NCBI GenBank assembly: GCA_013339895.1
Contig: JABACO010000017.1
Location: 7,119,926 to 7,183,925 of the forward strand
Length of the DNA: 64,000 bases
DNA from: Ephydatia muelleri
Taxonomy: Eukaryota > Porifera > Demospongiae > Spongillida > Spongillidae
Direction: 5' to 3'
Of this stretch, positions 11,902 to 27,205 are shown one piece after another. The notes below the pieces were generated by a model. That model was not told where the DNA came from and did not search any database. It worked only from the letters and a program-made list of their open reading frames with translations. Each line of letters begins with the position of its first letter. The first letter of the stretch is position 1. The translations under genes were made by a program, and so were the position numbers.

Positions 11902-13448
11902 ATTCTGCTGCTCAAGCGAAAAAGGCATTATTCATACATGGAAAATTAGTCCATGTTTGACAAATACGTTACATATGTTTTCCAACGTACAGACGTCTAT
12001 GGATGTCCGAAAGATTCTTGTAATTCACCGTCTTAATTTGTTCTGGCGTGCTAAGATGCATTTAGCTACTTCTGGTAAGCCACGTGCTCACATACAGATA
12101 ATAATACGCCAGCATCAGCTATAGAGAAGCTTATGATGTCTCGCGATTCGAACTTCCCGATTGTAAGTTAGTACGGCTGGATTACATTCGCTACTTGACT
12201 GCCCTATTACCTGTGATGAGAACGGGGAGTTCACTTCATTACGGAAGCTGCCAGACGTATAGCATTCCCGCTCCCGCCAAAATGAAATCGGCCGTCTTGA
12301 AAACATGAAATGGCCGCATTGATGGACTCGTTGTGAAAGTCTCAAAAGGCGGAAAATTAAACCCCCTGCTTTTTCGATAGTAAGTTACATTATTTGAATC
12401 CCCACACATAGTGCTAACAGGTTATGAAGTGGGTTTGAAGTACTTAATTTAATTTTTTTAAAATCCTTTTGGGATTTTGAATGATGCAATCTTAATTACA
12501 GGTGATTGTTGTAAAAGTGGGGAGTGAGTGATTTGAATTAGCTTCAGTTATTGGCTGGTATTGATGCAATGATCACTTTGAATCTAAATGGATGTATACA
12601 TTTTTAGCTAAATATTTTCGCTACTACTGTGGTACTTGTACGCGTGTAAATGTAGGATTTCTGAACTTACCTTCTGCTGAAAAGTATCCATGCAATTCTT
12701 AGTTTGCCAGTTGTATATCAGATTAAATAAAACACTCAGCAGGCAGGTTTTACAAATTAGCCAACATGTAAATAAAATGCTGAAATAAACTCAATGTGGA
12801 ACAAACCAGATTCAAGCAGGTTCATGTAGTTAAATAATTGAGTGGGTTTTTAACTTTGGCCATTTCATCTAACTCAGTTTTTCTCCTCTGTGCAATATGC
12901 CTGCAATAAAGACAACTCATATCTACAATTAATGAACAAATATGCTAATTGTCATGTCCCTCCTCCCTCTTCCTTGTCCTTTATGTGTTGTGCATTTGTG
13001 ATAATAACTGTTCTGATGATGAGGGTGTTGTGTCAGTTTCTTGTAATTTTCAATCATTTTGTGCATGAGTGACTCTGATGGTGAAACTGTCATGAAGAAG
13101 CAACTAATGGGTACAATCAAACCTCAGTACATCACATATCCCATCCCCTCTCCATCACTGAAGCACCATTGGCACCATTAGAAAGAAAAGGCCAATTCAG
13201 GATCATATGTGCTCTCTCTCATGGTGTGAGTAATCCTTCAGGTGTACAGTTGAACATGCACACACTTGAGAAAATACACGCAGAAAATCAATGCACTCAT
13301 GCATGTTATAAGGTTTGAACATACTTGGCATACAACTAAAAATATTTTTTTGTTGACATGCGACACACACATATTCAAACCTCAGCTCATCTTTTGTGCC
13401 TCAGTCACCTCAGTTGGGCTCAAAGACATAAAAGAGGTCAAAGTCCTT

Positions 13449-13500
<52 letters not shown>

Positions 13501-15002
13501 TTGACAAGGATATGCAAGGGTATGGGCTGTTGCTGGGTATGACAGGAGGAGTTTCCCAATTTACTACCTAGTCTGCTCCTGCATGTGTTTGCTCTATGTA
13601 GTTGTAGTAATCAGACTATACAACGTTTAGTGACATTTTGAACTCTTCAATCGCCATACTCACAGTTTTCAACTTCAATGAGAAAACCTTCTAGTTCAAG
13701 TGCACGAGAAGGACAGCGTGGCTCCTGTTAGTGGTGACTCATGTTATAGCAGATTTTCCAGTCAGCCACATCTGTGTCGCTAATAGTGAACAGATTAAAC
13801 GACCGGTTACTTCACCCAGCCAACCATGTCAGACAGCTGATGACTGGAGTGGGCTTTAAAAGGATGATATTCTTACAACAACTGCTCAACTGGTTGTTGA
13901 ATTTGTATATTTTTCAATTTTACACAATGATACTAAACAAATATGAGGTGCAAGTCTAGTTAAAGCCACAAAAGAAATTATTTAGCAAAAAGGAATGTCT
14001 TAGCAATTCACTCTCAAAATTGTTTTATTATACAGTAAATGAAATGAGTCAACTATAACTATTTGAAAACAAATAGTTACTTACCTACAACTCAACTAGC
14101 ATGTGCACGATGTGCAACGGGAATTCAATTTTAAGTAGCCAGTCTGTCAAGTCAACTGTTTCAGTTCAGTGGACTGGACGAGTGATGTTGCACTTGCATT
14201 GAGATTTATGCTGCGACTGCATTTTGGGTCGCATAATCAGTGGCACTCATTCAATCTTGGCAGGAATAGTGTGTGCTCATGGTCTACATGTCTTGACATT
14301 GATATCAAAGATGTTTCAATGGTGAATTCAAAGAGTTGCACACCGAATTTATCTTCCGGAACGAAACCGCGCCCCCATCCGTAATTGTCCCCAGTTCTTC
14401 ACATCAGATGGTAGGACTTCATGTATAGAGATCAGCAATAGGCCGTAAAATGCAAGGCATGTAAACATTAAAGTGCGCGGTAGCACTTTTTGTGTACGTG
14501 AACAATGGAGACTCATACCCAAAGTTCTCATCGGCATGTAGCTTTGTAGGTTGCTAGTTTGCCGCATGATTACGCGTTACGTGGTTGAGAGATTACGCAG
14601 GCGGTTGCAGCATAAGTATATGGCACGATCTGTTGTGCAGCTAAAAGTGGCTGGTCTAACTGAAAATAAAATAAATCCGAATTCCAATTAAAACCCATCA
14701 ACGCAATGCTAAGTCTCGTTCCCAGAACATGTCACAGTGGATTGGAATGTGTGTGCAATTAATGATATGATACGCGGGAGTTATTTGCGAGGAAGTATAT
14801 GCACCGTTCGCTTTGACACTTGATCTGTGCCTTAACTATAAACTCGTGAAAAATAATGACACTTTTCAATCAACAAAATACATAACATTGAGCCATGGAA
14901 CAATGCCAGGAGTACTTTGTTTATACCTACACACATATAGCTACTTCAAAAACTGGGAGAGGGGAAAACAGAACTGTATAAAAGTTCCTTTTCTGGCAAC
15001 TT
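11902..15002. other. Intergenic, no gene seen
   Basis: No convincing exon on either strand. The only clear structure is the CT tract at 13,450-13,497. Confidence 0.5.
13450..13497. repeat. CT dinucleotide microsatellite
   Basis: About 24 uninterrupted CT units. Confidence 0.95.
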
Positions 15003-17222
<2,220 letters not shown>

Positions 17223-17225
17223 TTT

Positions 17226-17587
17226 CTGGGGAGGGTGAAGAGGCGGGCGCATAATAAACGACGAGGACAAATATTCATACTCCTAGGGTCAAATTATTCA
17301 TTGCTCAAGATCATTTATTTCAAACGTTATCGTTATTTGTTGTCCAAACGGATATCGTGTTACGACTTTTGGATTACCATCACATACGCAATGGCGCGTA
17401 TCGACACACACACACAAACACGCACATGCTTGCATCCTGACCACTGCGCGAACAAAACAGCCAGCAATTGCAAACACCCACATGTCAACTAGTCGCCAAG
17501 ATTGCAAGCTGTCCATACAAAACTAAGGGCCTATAGCGGAGCGAAAATGCCCATCGAGACATTTAAAAAGGCGGCATGCGTACTTAC
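17226..17587 (-). other. 5'UTR intron of cathepsin L gene
   Basis: Donor GTAAGTA begins at 17,587, right after CCG, and an acceptor CCCCAG ends at 17,226, three bases upstream of the ATG at 17,222. A short noncoding first exon (about 17,610-17,588) is implied by the TATA box position. Confidence 0.7.
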
Positions 17588-17635
17588 CGGATCAGTGTGG
17601 TACGAAAGGAATGATCAAACGAGTCGTCGTTGGAG

Positions 17636-17643
17636 TATTTATA
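17636..17643 (-). promoter_or_regulatory. TATA box of cathepsin L gene
   Basis: TATAAATA on the minus strand, about 30 bp upstream of the inferred start of the noncoding first exon. The downstream donor at 17,587 supports this as the promoter. Confidence 0.7.
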
Positions 17644-17649
17644 CACCAT

Positions 17650-19058
17650 GGTCGAACGATCGATGCGCATGCGCAGTGTCCAGTCATGTGAACATACCAA
17701 AGACCCGTGACTTTTTGTTTACTGAGGTATCGGTATCTATGAATATTGATAAGTACATTCGTGTACGCTTAGGTGACCTCAAACCACAGCTAGCTGTGGA
17801 TAATACAAAGTAAGAGAACCCCTTACACAGTTTAAAATAATATATTCGAGTGATTGGAAATAGTCATTAAAACTTGAAGTAGGCTGTGTGTTAATACGCA
17901 CCCCAAAGTGGGCATCTTTTAAAGTCGTGTTGTCGTTTAAGACCTTACATGGCAATATTCTTGCGGCAAGCCTTAATCACATGACTATAGGGGGTAAGCA
18001 ACTATACACTCCCATCTCCTCCTCCCCTCCCCTCTCATATTTCAGCTATCAGTTGTATGAAGAGTGTCATGCACACTGTCATTAGAAGCTGCGAATGACC
18101 ATACAATATAAGCATATAAACATGGACTGAATGCCTTACTCATAATAAATAGCAAGGCTTGCAACCATGTCACGCCTCCTTGTCCAGCTGAGTACACAAA
18201 CAACCAGTCCTGTCATAACAATGAGGGACGCGTGACAGGGCAATTAGCCGATGTTTGAATTCCAACAGCCATTAAAACAACCGCAACAACACGTTCCGCG
18301 CCTCCCTATACAAGCATGTGCAGGTGTGCGTGTGCTCGCGAGCCATTTACGTGCGTATACATGCATGCACTGTACCGCGTTCACTGACATGGCTTCGGTC
18401 TTTGAAGACGGCAACTAAACTGTTCCGCAAGGTTCGGATTAATTGGTCCCCGAGCGATGAAGCGGAAGTCACTGCATGCAGGCTCCTATTCAAACGGATG
18501 CTGAAGTTGACCCTCTGCTTTATGTCAGGGGAATTGCTGGCCACTGCTATATTGCATGCAACCAGACCCACCGCGCACCTCCATCGAGAGGGTAAATAAT
18601 AAGCAAACATGAGCCACCAGAAGTGCAGATGATCGATTACTGGTCGTGGTATCGGCTTCCCTCCAACGTGCATACATATGCAGGCCAACTGCGTACGTAC
18701 GTGTACGCTCTGTATACGACGCTGACATTCAGTCTCCCCCCCCCCCTCTCCAAGGGGCGCGGGGGAGGTGTACATTAATTCGACAATATACTGCAGTAGA
18801 GTATGGCTATTAATGCACGCACTCTCCTAGACGAAATCTCCTACACGCACTCTCCTACACGCAATCTCCTATATTCTTGCCTAGATACATGGACGCTGTA
18901 CCTCATCATAGCTGCATATGCAACTTGTATGTTGTTTTAAGTGCATGGTATATAGCGACATACATGCAGCGCTCAGCTCAATTAGCTAGGCCTGCATGCA
19001 CGTATAAACATGGAGAAGGGTAGGGGGTGACGATGAATTATGCAGTGACAAGAGATAT
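17650..19058. other. Intergenic, no gene seen
   Basis: No recognised exon. A short C run lies at about 18,736-18,747. Open frames here have no recognisable protein features. Confidence 0.5.
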
Positions 19059-19539
<481 letters not shown>

Positions 19540-19832
19540 GACAACACACAGTCATGCGCACTAGAGGATCGACCCATTACAGTAACAGAAGCCATATCCA
19601 TTTTTTTTTCAAATGTTTCAGAAGTATTTTGTATTCCAGGTACAGTAAATACCTTTCTCAGTACTGAGCACGTATAATGCATACGCTATGCAGTCTCATT
19701 AAATGTCCGCTATACCATTGATAAGAACGCAGTGCTAATATACACAAGTAGTGTCAATTAGTGTACTAGAAAACATAGCAATGAAGTCAATTTAATTAAT
19801 CGTGACATACCCTCCTTACAAATAATATACAC

Positions 19833-19929
19833 TTCGAGGTTTTGCTGAGGTGGTTTACGTCACAGAGCATCAGCAGCATGCATGCTAATGCTCTATGACG
19901 TCAACCGCCTCAGCAGGCAAAACGTCGAA
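19833..19929. repeat. Foldback repeat, ~40-bp imperfect arms
   Basis: The left arm ttcgaggttttgctgagg pairs with the right arm cctcagcaggcaaaacgtcgaa. The pairing continues through gacgtca/tgacgtc to agagcat/atgctct around a 17-base loop. Confidence 0.85.
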
Positions 19930-20156
19930 ATCAGTCTAGCTACTTCAGTATACACCTCTATTTTGTACGTCATTGTCGCCCATATATATATACGTGCATA
20001 TCGTACGTGCAGGGTGTCACTAAGCGAAGCAGCATTGATTTTGTCACGCCCAGGTTGTGTAAAACCGTAGCGCAGTCAGACGATGTTCGACGCGAGTAGA
20101 TGGTTGTTTGTAAAAGCTCAAGTGCCTTATAAATGCTAGAAAGAAGGATTGATGCG

Positions 20157-20440
20157 GTGGGGAAGAGGGTGTGGGGAAGAGGGTGTGGGGAAGAGGGTGT
20201 GGGGAAGAGGGTGTGGGGAGAGGGTGTGGGGAAGAGGGTGTGGGGAGGAGGGTGTGGGGAAGAGAGTGTGGGGAGGAGGGTGTGGGGAGGAGGGTGTGGG
20301 GAAGAGGGTGTGGGGAAGGGGTGTGGGGAAGAGGGTGTGGGGAAGGGGTGTGGGGAAGAGGGTGTGGGGAAGGGGTGTGGGGAAGAGGGTGTGGGGAAGA
20401 GGGTGTGGGGAAGAGGGTGTGGGGAAGAGGGTGTGGGGTA
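20157..20440. repeat. 14-bp G-rich minisatellite, about 20 copies
   Basis: The unit is ggggaagagggtgt, with 13-bp variants (ggggagagggtgt, ggggaaggggtgt). The plus strand has repeated GGGG/GGG runs with short spacers, so G-quadruplex formation is plausible. Confidence 0.95.
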
Positions 20441-22178
20441 GATGAAGAGTTTGCTTCACGCAAGATTCATAATCAAAGTAGACAGCAGAATTGCCTTTGT
20501 CAAACCCCCTCCAAAACAAAGTACTTGTACTGTGACGTACAGAATCAAAGTTCTGAACATTGCATAACATCCAGCCCGACTCAAAGCAGAGGAATCACGT
20601 CACTCTTTTTTTTCAGGTTTCATTTGTATTTGAATTGTCTTAACCGTCCCGAGATGAATTGAGGACGATAAAAATGGAAGAGGGAGAACGAGGGTGGTCC
20701 TCTGTGTCCTCATGCGCATATGGCTTCATCTACACCACGGTTCCCATACGTGCACATCATGTGAACTGATGCACATTGATGCATAACATTGTCATTGCCA
20801 GAAATTTCGGACATTGCCAATGCGGTATTCAGTATATCCATTGTTTCACGGTTCATGCGCGTTCATTGAAAAGCATGGTACCTGTTCATGAAATGGCAGC
20901 CACTGATGAACTATTGGCGTCAAGAACATAGCGAAGGACATCATAAACTACTACTTTATTTATGGTTCCATTCAGTTAAAACAACACGCCCCATGCACAT
21001 GCATGTATATGCATGTCCAACATGAGGGAGTTTTCAAGATGTTTGTGCATATTTCGTAGGATCTTTGATAGTTGTAGACATTTGGCGATCGTACAATGTT
21101 GTCAAAATCATCAAGGCAGGTGTCCAACACCGTAGAACACTCTTGGCTCTCTTCCTCAAGGCTCTTGAGTCACTCAAGTTTAGTACTGAGTTGAGGCACT
21201 CAAGTGCATGTGTCACCATACCATCACTCTTACTGATATCTGATAGGCATGTCTATCTCGCGCGTCTAAGATTGCAATTGCATGGGACAACGCATGTGAC
21301 AACGACGCAGCAATTACACCGAGTTATGTAACACCATGGCTACTACTGAACAGTAATAATTATATTGACGCTCCCCCGCGCAGTACAGTACAGTGGCATC
21401 TTTTGTATGACTTTAATTAATATTAATTTTCAAATAGCTGCTTTTTCAATCGCACTGCATGTAGACGATACCACTCTAGATCATGCACAAACCTTTCAGT
21501 GCAGGCTGTCCTGAAACGCCTCCTTCCCGTCTTTCGAGGCTTACGGTTGAACGCTTCCATTTTGATTAGCTTCATAGTTTCAGCTAGATGCTGAATTATG
21601 GTTCCTGCATGCATATGAACAGTGTCTATTAAGCAAGGCAGACAGTTAGTTAAAAAATAAAAATAAATAAATAAATAAATAAATAAAACCCGGGAGGTGG
21701 TCACCTTTGATCGCATGGCATGGAGGAAAAACTCGAGCACAAAGAAAGCATAGACGGCAGCCAATAGAAGACACGAGGTGTGGATCGACCGTGGTGGACT
21801 AGTGGGTGTCGACACCGTTGCCGTATATCTGGATGTGGGAAGTACGGAGCACCAAAAAGTACAGGCACACAGGCTATTTTAGACCTTGCATGCATAGATG
21901 GATACCACTGGAAGAGATGCATGTGCCCAGCTAAATAAAGTTGCCAGGGGCGTATCTATGCAGTCCCGAAGGTGCCTCGTGAGCATTATATATGCCATTC
22001 CAGCATTTTAAAATGATGTATATGGTACACAACTCGGGAAGTCAAACATTCAATTGTAAAGCACAAGCGCAGCACAGTGTGGGATTCATCACACACCCAG
22101 TATAGGACTGTAACAGCAACGAAAAAATATATGCACAGAGGTGAAGTTTTCACAGGTCCAACAACACGCTATTGTATC
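20441..22178. other. Mostly unannotated; possible short exons only
   Basis: No recognised gene. A minus-strand frame at 21,815-21,423 contains a hydrophobic stretch (LLLAAVYAFFVLEFFL) and, beyond it, a basic segment (KPRKTGRRRFRTA). I could not join them with in-frame splice sites. A short (AAAT)n tract lies at about 21,655-21,687. Confidence 0.4.
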
Positions 22179-22967
22179 TAAGGCTTGAAACCGGTTGTGC
22201 ATGCCGGAGCTCCGTTAACCGATCGCGAGAATTTAATAACCGCCTCAACCGGTTCTATTTCAGCTAAATAACCGCTTCAACCGGTTGTTAAATATTAAGC
22301 AACCACAACCGACCGGTTGATATTTTATTGAGGAGTTGCAAGTGGCGTAACGTCCGTCTTACATCTACCAATAATGCTGGGCGCGAGAAAACAATAAGCG
22401 GACGAAAGCGAACAATGGAGAGATTCGTCTCTTCGTTGTATGCATGGTGATACTTACAGTAACTTTATTATATTTGGAACAGTGTCCAGCAATCACCCCT
22501 ATGATACTATCAAATTTTACAGGACAAGCAAAAGTAACGCTCGAATTAAAATGCATGGCTAATTATAAATTCAGTACCCTATAACTTTATGATGGATAGC
22601 CCATGCGTAAGGATCATTTGCTAGAAACTCTTTGGAGTTCACGGAAAATTTGAAAACTTGAAAAACTATCCAGAAGGGTGACTTTGCTGGACACTAGCAA
22701 CAAGGCGACATTTTTAGGGGTACGCCGCGGACCATCTTTCTTGCCATGTGGCAAAGCCCGAGGTTGTGCTGGTTTAACTTTTGGTCCCATCGATTATGCA
22801 TAAATAATCGATAATTAATTGTTAAACCGGCAATAACCGGTTGTTTTAAAACGAACAACCTCAACCGACCGGTTATTTTTTTAAACAATCACCTTAACCG
22901 ACCGGTTTTTAAATTTTAATAACCTCTTACAACCGGTTTTTTCTAAACTAACAGGTTTCAAGCCTTA
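22179..22967. mobile_element. Non-autonomous hAT-like element, 789 bp
   Basis: Terminal inverted repeats start TAAGGCTTGAAACC at both ends (14 bp perfect, then one mismatch). They are flanked by an 8-bp direct repeat ATTGTATC (22,171-22,178 and 22,968-22,975). An 8-bp duplication with TIRs of this kind is the hallmark of the hAT superfamily. Both subterminal regions carry clusters of AACCGGTT/CCGACCGGTTG motifs, in the first 150 and last 160 bp, as expected for transposase-binding repeats. There is no transposase coding. An internal segment (about 22,530-22,640) resembles the interior of the small elements at 54,101 and 63,616. Confidence 0.9.
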
Positions 22968-22994
22968 ATTGTATCCACTAAACACTTATCACCA

Positions 22995-23284
22995 ATCCTG
23001 ACCTGGGTGCATCATGAGTGCAGAGAAGGGTGACCATGAGTGTGGAGAAGGGTGACCATGAGTGCAGAGAAGGGTGACCATGAGTGCAGAGAAGAAGGGT
23101 GACCATGAGTGCAGAGAAGGGTGGCCACCATGAGTGCAGAGAAGGGTGGCCACCATGAGTGCAGAGAAGGGAGACCATGAGTGCAGAGAAGGGTGACCAT
23201 GAGTGCTAAGAAGAGTGACCATGAGTGCAGAGAAGGGAGACCATAGTGCAGAGAAGGGTGACCATGAGTGCAGAGAAGGGTGGC
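22995..23284. repeat. 22-bp minisatellite, about 13 copies
   Basis: The unit is catgagtgcagagaagggtgac, with insertions and small variants. It starts 28 bp after the hAT-like element. The unit length is not a multiple of three, so coding is unlikely. Confidence 0.9.
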
Positions 23285-23764
23285 TTTTTACCTTGAGATT
23301 CAGGTGTTTGCTTGATATTGCATGACTTCTGTATTAAAAACCTCACTCTGTAATTTCCATTATAGTGTGCCTGCTTGTGTATCTGCATAGGAGGTTAAAT
23401 GAGTTTAAGAATTCATCATTGCAGATACATGATGCGTGTGGTCATAACTGCCGACAATTTGAATGCGTGTCCTTCACTTCTGTAGCTTCTCACATGTATA
23501 GCATGCTAAGGGATTATAAAGATGGCCTCACTGAGGAAACCTATTCTTAGGAATAGAAATTAAGCAATCTGCATGATGTAGGATTGGTGGTGCAAAGCAA
23601 GCAAACAAGGTACAGTACTGTTGCAGTGGATAGGATCCTACAACCAACAGTCCTATACATTTTGCAAATATGCTTCTTTATTTGCAGGGCTGTTTAGTTG
23701 TAGCATAGTACTTTAGAGTACGAATAGAGTCTACTACTCGAACATTGTACCAGATATCTTTGTT
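23285..23764. other. Intergenic up to assembly gap
   Basis: No supported exon. It borders the N gap and may hold intron sequence of the receptor gene to its right. Confidence 0.5.
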
Positions 23765-24764
23765 NNNNNNNNNNNNNNNNNNNNNNNNNNNNNNNNNNNN
23801 NNNNNNNNNNNNNNNNNNNNNNNNNNNNNNNNNNNNNNNNNNNNNNNNNNNNNNNNNNNNNNNNNNNNNNNNNNNNNNNNNNNNNNNNNNNNNNNNNNNN
23901 NNNNNNNNNNNNNNNNNNNNNNNNNNNNNNNNNNNNNNNNNNNNNNNNNNNNNNNNNNNNNNNNNNNNNNNNNNNNNNNNNNNNNNNNNNNNNNNNNNNN
24001 NNNNNNNNNNNNNNNNNNNNNNNNNNNNNNNNNNNNNNNNNNNNNNNNNNNNNNNNNNNNNNNNNNNNNNNNNNNNNNNNNNNNNNNNNNNNNNNNNNNN
24101 NNNNNNNNNNNNNNNNNNNNNNNNNNNNNNNNNNNNNNNNNNNNNNNNNNNNNNNNNNNNNNNNNNNNNNNNNNNNNNNNNNNNNNNNNNNNNNNNNNNN
24201 NNNNNNNNNNNNNNNNNNNNNNNNNNNNNNNNNNNNNNNNNNNNNNNNNNNNNNNNNNNNNNNNNNNNNNNNNNNNNNNNNNNNNNNNNNNNNNNNNNNN
24301 NNNNNNNNNNNNNNNNNNNNNNNNNNNNNNNNNNNNNNNNNNNNNNNNNNNNNNNNNNNNNNNNNNNNNNNNNNNNNNNNNNNNNNNNNNNNNNNNNNNN
24401 NNNNNNNNNNNNNNNNNNNNNNNNNNNNNNNNNNNNNNNNNNNNNNNNNNNNNNNNNNNNNNNNNNNNNNNNNNNNNNNNNNNNNNNNNNNNNNNNNNNN
24501 NNNNNNNNNNNNNNNNNNNNNNNNNNNNNNNNNNNNNNNNNNNNNNNNNNNNNNNNNNNNNNNNNNNNNNNNNNNNNNNNNNNNNNNNNNNNNNNNNNNN
24601 NNNNNNNNNNNNNNNNNNNNNNNNNNNNNNNNNNNNNNNNNNNNNNNNNNNNNNNNNNNNNNNNNNNNNNNNNNNNNNNNNNNNNNNNNNNNNNNNNNNN
24701 NNNNNNNNNNNNNNNNNNNNNNNNNNNNNNNNNNNNNNNNNNNNNNNNNNNNNNNNNNNNNNNN
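23765..24764. other. Assembly gap, exactly 1,000 N
   Basis: An unbroken N run of exactly 1,000, the size often used for scaffold joins of unknown length. It removes the upstream part of the receptor gene. Confidence 0.99.
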
Positions 24765-25798
24765 GCACTCGAAAAGTGAAAGTGAAAGGACTAAACGACT
24801 CCAAGTACATAGCAGCCATCATCTATGCCACCTCTGTGTCTCTTGTGATCGCCATCATTGCCTTCGCTGTCCTGCAAGAGTGGACCAACGTGCTGGCTGG
24901 AATATTCTCCATGGGGTTCTGGCTGGCAGCCACCATGATAGTGACCCTGGTGTTCTTCCCTAAGGTCAGGAAGAGAGGGTGGTGTGTTCTGGGGATGAGG
25001 TCATGCTCTGTTTGGTTATCCGGGAGGCAGGTGCATTGCAAATGACTAATTAATTGCTCACTGATGATGGTAGTAAGATGAGGCCAATTGAAACAGGATC
25101 ATCGAGGTTGTCATGCCTGTCTTAAAATTAATTCACCGCCCTAGTTGAAACATTAAGTAACATGCATGTACATTGCTTGCTGAGCTATGACCACCCAATA
25201 TCCAGTCATGGATCAGATCACAGCATTGTGTCATCTTGGCATTATAGATTTGAAGGCGTATGAAAATTATATAGTATGCTATGCACTTACAGTATGAAGC
25301 ATGCATGTGTACACACAGGTATTCTTTCTTCAAATAATGCTCACCACTTCTTCCAATTAAAAAAAAAAAAGATATACAACCTCTACAAGGACCCGACGGG
25401 GGAGCACATATTCACCAAGGCAACATCCACATCACAGATGGAGTCTCAAGCTGTCCGTGGAAAGGTTGTTACCTTGGAGAGGAAGATACAGGACCTTCAA
25501 TCTCAGCTGGCCGGTTTTCAGGCAAAGGTCAGTTGCCTCCAAAAACCCAGAGTGCATTTCTGGAGTGCTGGTGGTAGGTTATTATTAATAAATAAAATAT
25601 ATGGGAAATATCGTTTTAGCTGTTATACTTTTGCTGATCTCACCCAATCAGAAAGCGCTTACCTTGGAAAAGGCGAACATAGACTCTCACTGCTCACAGG
25701 ACACTGATATATCCCCAGTCGAGGCAGTTACGCCCAATCGGACACACTGTGTTGGTATCGACAGCTCCTCTGAACCCAGACCTACGACAACTATTTGA
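24765..25798 (+). CDS. GABA-B-like class C GPCR, 3' end (partial)
   Basis: Three exons remain after the gap: 24,765-24,964, 25,372-25,527 and 25,652-25,798 (TGA). All junctions are phase 0. The first exon encodes GLNDSKYI, a class C signature, followed by two membrane segments (YIAAIIYATSVSLVIAIIAF and AGIFSMGFWLAATMIVTLVF) and FFPK, equivalent to TM6 and TM7. The second begins IYNLYKDPTGEHIF, then a heptad-rich coiled coil (VRGKVVTLERKIQDLQSQLA). The third gives a polar cytoplasmic tail. In metazoan GABA-B receptors this coiled coil mediates dimerisation. Whether GABA is the ligand cannot be told, because the Venus-flytrap domain is lost in the gap. The acceptor before 25,372 has a poor pyrimidine tract (A run). 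Confidence 0.85.
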
Positions 25799-25927
25799 AC
25801 TGCTAAAAACAAACGTGCGCGCATGCAGGATAATACAGGACCCAATCATGGAGTACTCACAATTACATCATTTCAGATATTGCCATCAGTCTCGAGCGTA
25901 TAAATGTACACCAGCATGATATGGGAA

Positions 25928-26022
<95 letters not shown>

Positions 26023-26470
26023 GCGTGCGTGCGTGCGTCTGTGTGTGTGTGTGTGTGCGTGTGTGTGTGGTGTGTGTAGTGTGCGTGCGTGTGTGTGTGT
26101 GTGTGTGTGTACATGTATGTGAAGCATTCTAGACGTTGAGACAATGTGATTATGTAAAAAAACGTTCTTCAAAATATTTTTACTGAGCTGTGTCAAAGTT
26201 TGACGGTGCGTTTGTGACAGTACTGAGGCAATTAATGAGCATAACGGTCCTAATTTCACCGGCTCTTCAGCGTGAATGCCTGCCAGCTTAAGTCGTTGCA
26301 TTCGCTACATAAACATGTTGTACTCGGCTCGTTATAGCGAAATGCGCGTTCGGGAGCAATCAAATAATGTACGGAGAGTACAACTTAGTGAACTTACCCT
26401 CGCAATTACGTCCAATTCCGTCCAATTCCGTCCAAGTATATATGACTGACTGACGTGTGCAACAATAGTA
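25799..26470. repeat. GT microsatellite and left flank of duplication copy A
   Basis: A (GT)n tract with interruptions occupies 25,932-26,110. The next 360 bp (26,110-26,470) is collinear with 51,339-51,735: both contain tttgagacaatgt-type and caaagtttgacggtg motifs, and tccgtccaagt. This is the outer flank of the segmental duplication. Confidence 0.8.
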
Positions 26471-26860
26471 CAGGCATGCCGTTGTCATAGGTATTACGGT
26501 TCGGGACAATTTTCGGTCCGGGGGACCGTAATCCCTATAGGGAAAACGGTCCCCCCACCCCCTCCCCCCCGGACAGAATTCCCTAGCTGCACTTTTATCA
26601 GTTTTCCTCGGTTGTTCTTTCGAGGGGACAGTGGCACTGCTCTCTTGGTTCGAAAGGTCCTCTGACGTAGACTAAAGGCTGCATGTGTTTATAATCAACG
26701 CAAATACTTGTTTTATAGTTAATACAGGTATAAAACTACACGTAGAGAATATTCAAATATTTTAAATACCTTCACACGGCGTACACCTATAGCTAGCTTA
26801 TCAAATCTTTTAATTTAATTCTTTAGATCCAGCTTTAGTATGCAGAGTTGTGCAGAGTCT

Positions 26861-26960
26861 GCATACCAACCATATGCAGATGAGTATCATTGAAGTGTCC
26901 ATATGCAGACGTCTGCATATGGACACTTCAATAATACTCATCTGCATATGGTTAGTATGC
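26861..26960. repeat. 100-bp foldback centred on AGACGTCT
   Basis: Two 50-bp arms are reverse complements with about two mismatches and no loop (centre between 26,910 and 26,911). A further, longer inverted repeat lies just outside: 26,964-27,017 (gtccacatcgctccgccatt) against 27,220-27,295 (aatggcgaagcgatgtggac). Confidence 0.9.
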
Positions 26961-27153
26961 ATTCGGTCCACATCGCTCCGCCATTTCTTATCCATTCCGA
27001 ACCATGGCTGCACGACATTACCTCACTAATCAGACTCGATGTAAATGAAGCGGCAGTTACATTCAGCGTGCAGACAGGAGTGTACACAGATGCGAGCTAT
27101 GAATAGGGAATTCAGTTTAGTAGGGCTATGAATACGATCTTACCAGCGCTCTT

Positions 27154-27154
<1 letters not shown>

Positions 27155-27204
<50 letters not shown>
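27155..27204. repeat. Poly-C run (50)
   Basis: Fifty consecutive C residues, the longest homopolymer in the window. Confidence 0.95.

Positions 27205-27205
<1 letters not shown>

Noticed and set aside
18347-18775. 142-codon minus-strand frame
   Set aside because: No recognisable motif, signal peptide or splice context; length is compatible with chance.
20044-20662. Open frames of 98-163 codons over the G-rich minisatellite
   Set aside because: The 14/13-bp unit gives arbitrary low-complexity frames on both strands; no gene features.
21423-21922. Two-exon minus-strand membrane protein
   Set aside because: Hydrophobic and basic frames look suggestive, but the available donor (GTGACC) and acceptor (gcatgcag) do not join in frame.
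23734-24822. Open frames across the N gap
   Set aside because: Translation of undefined bases; only the 24,765-24,964 exon is real sequence.
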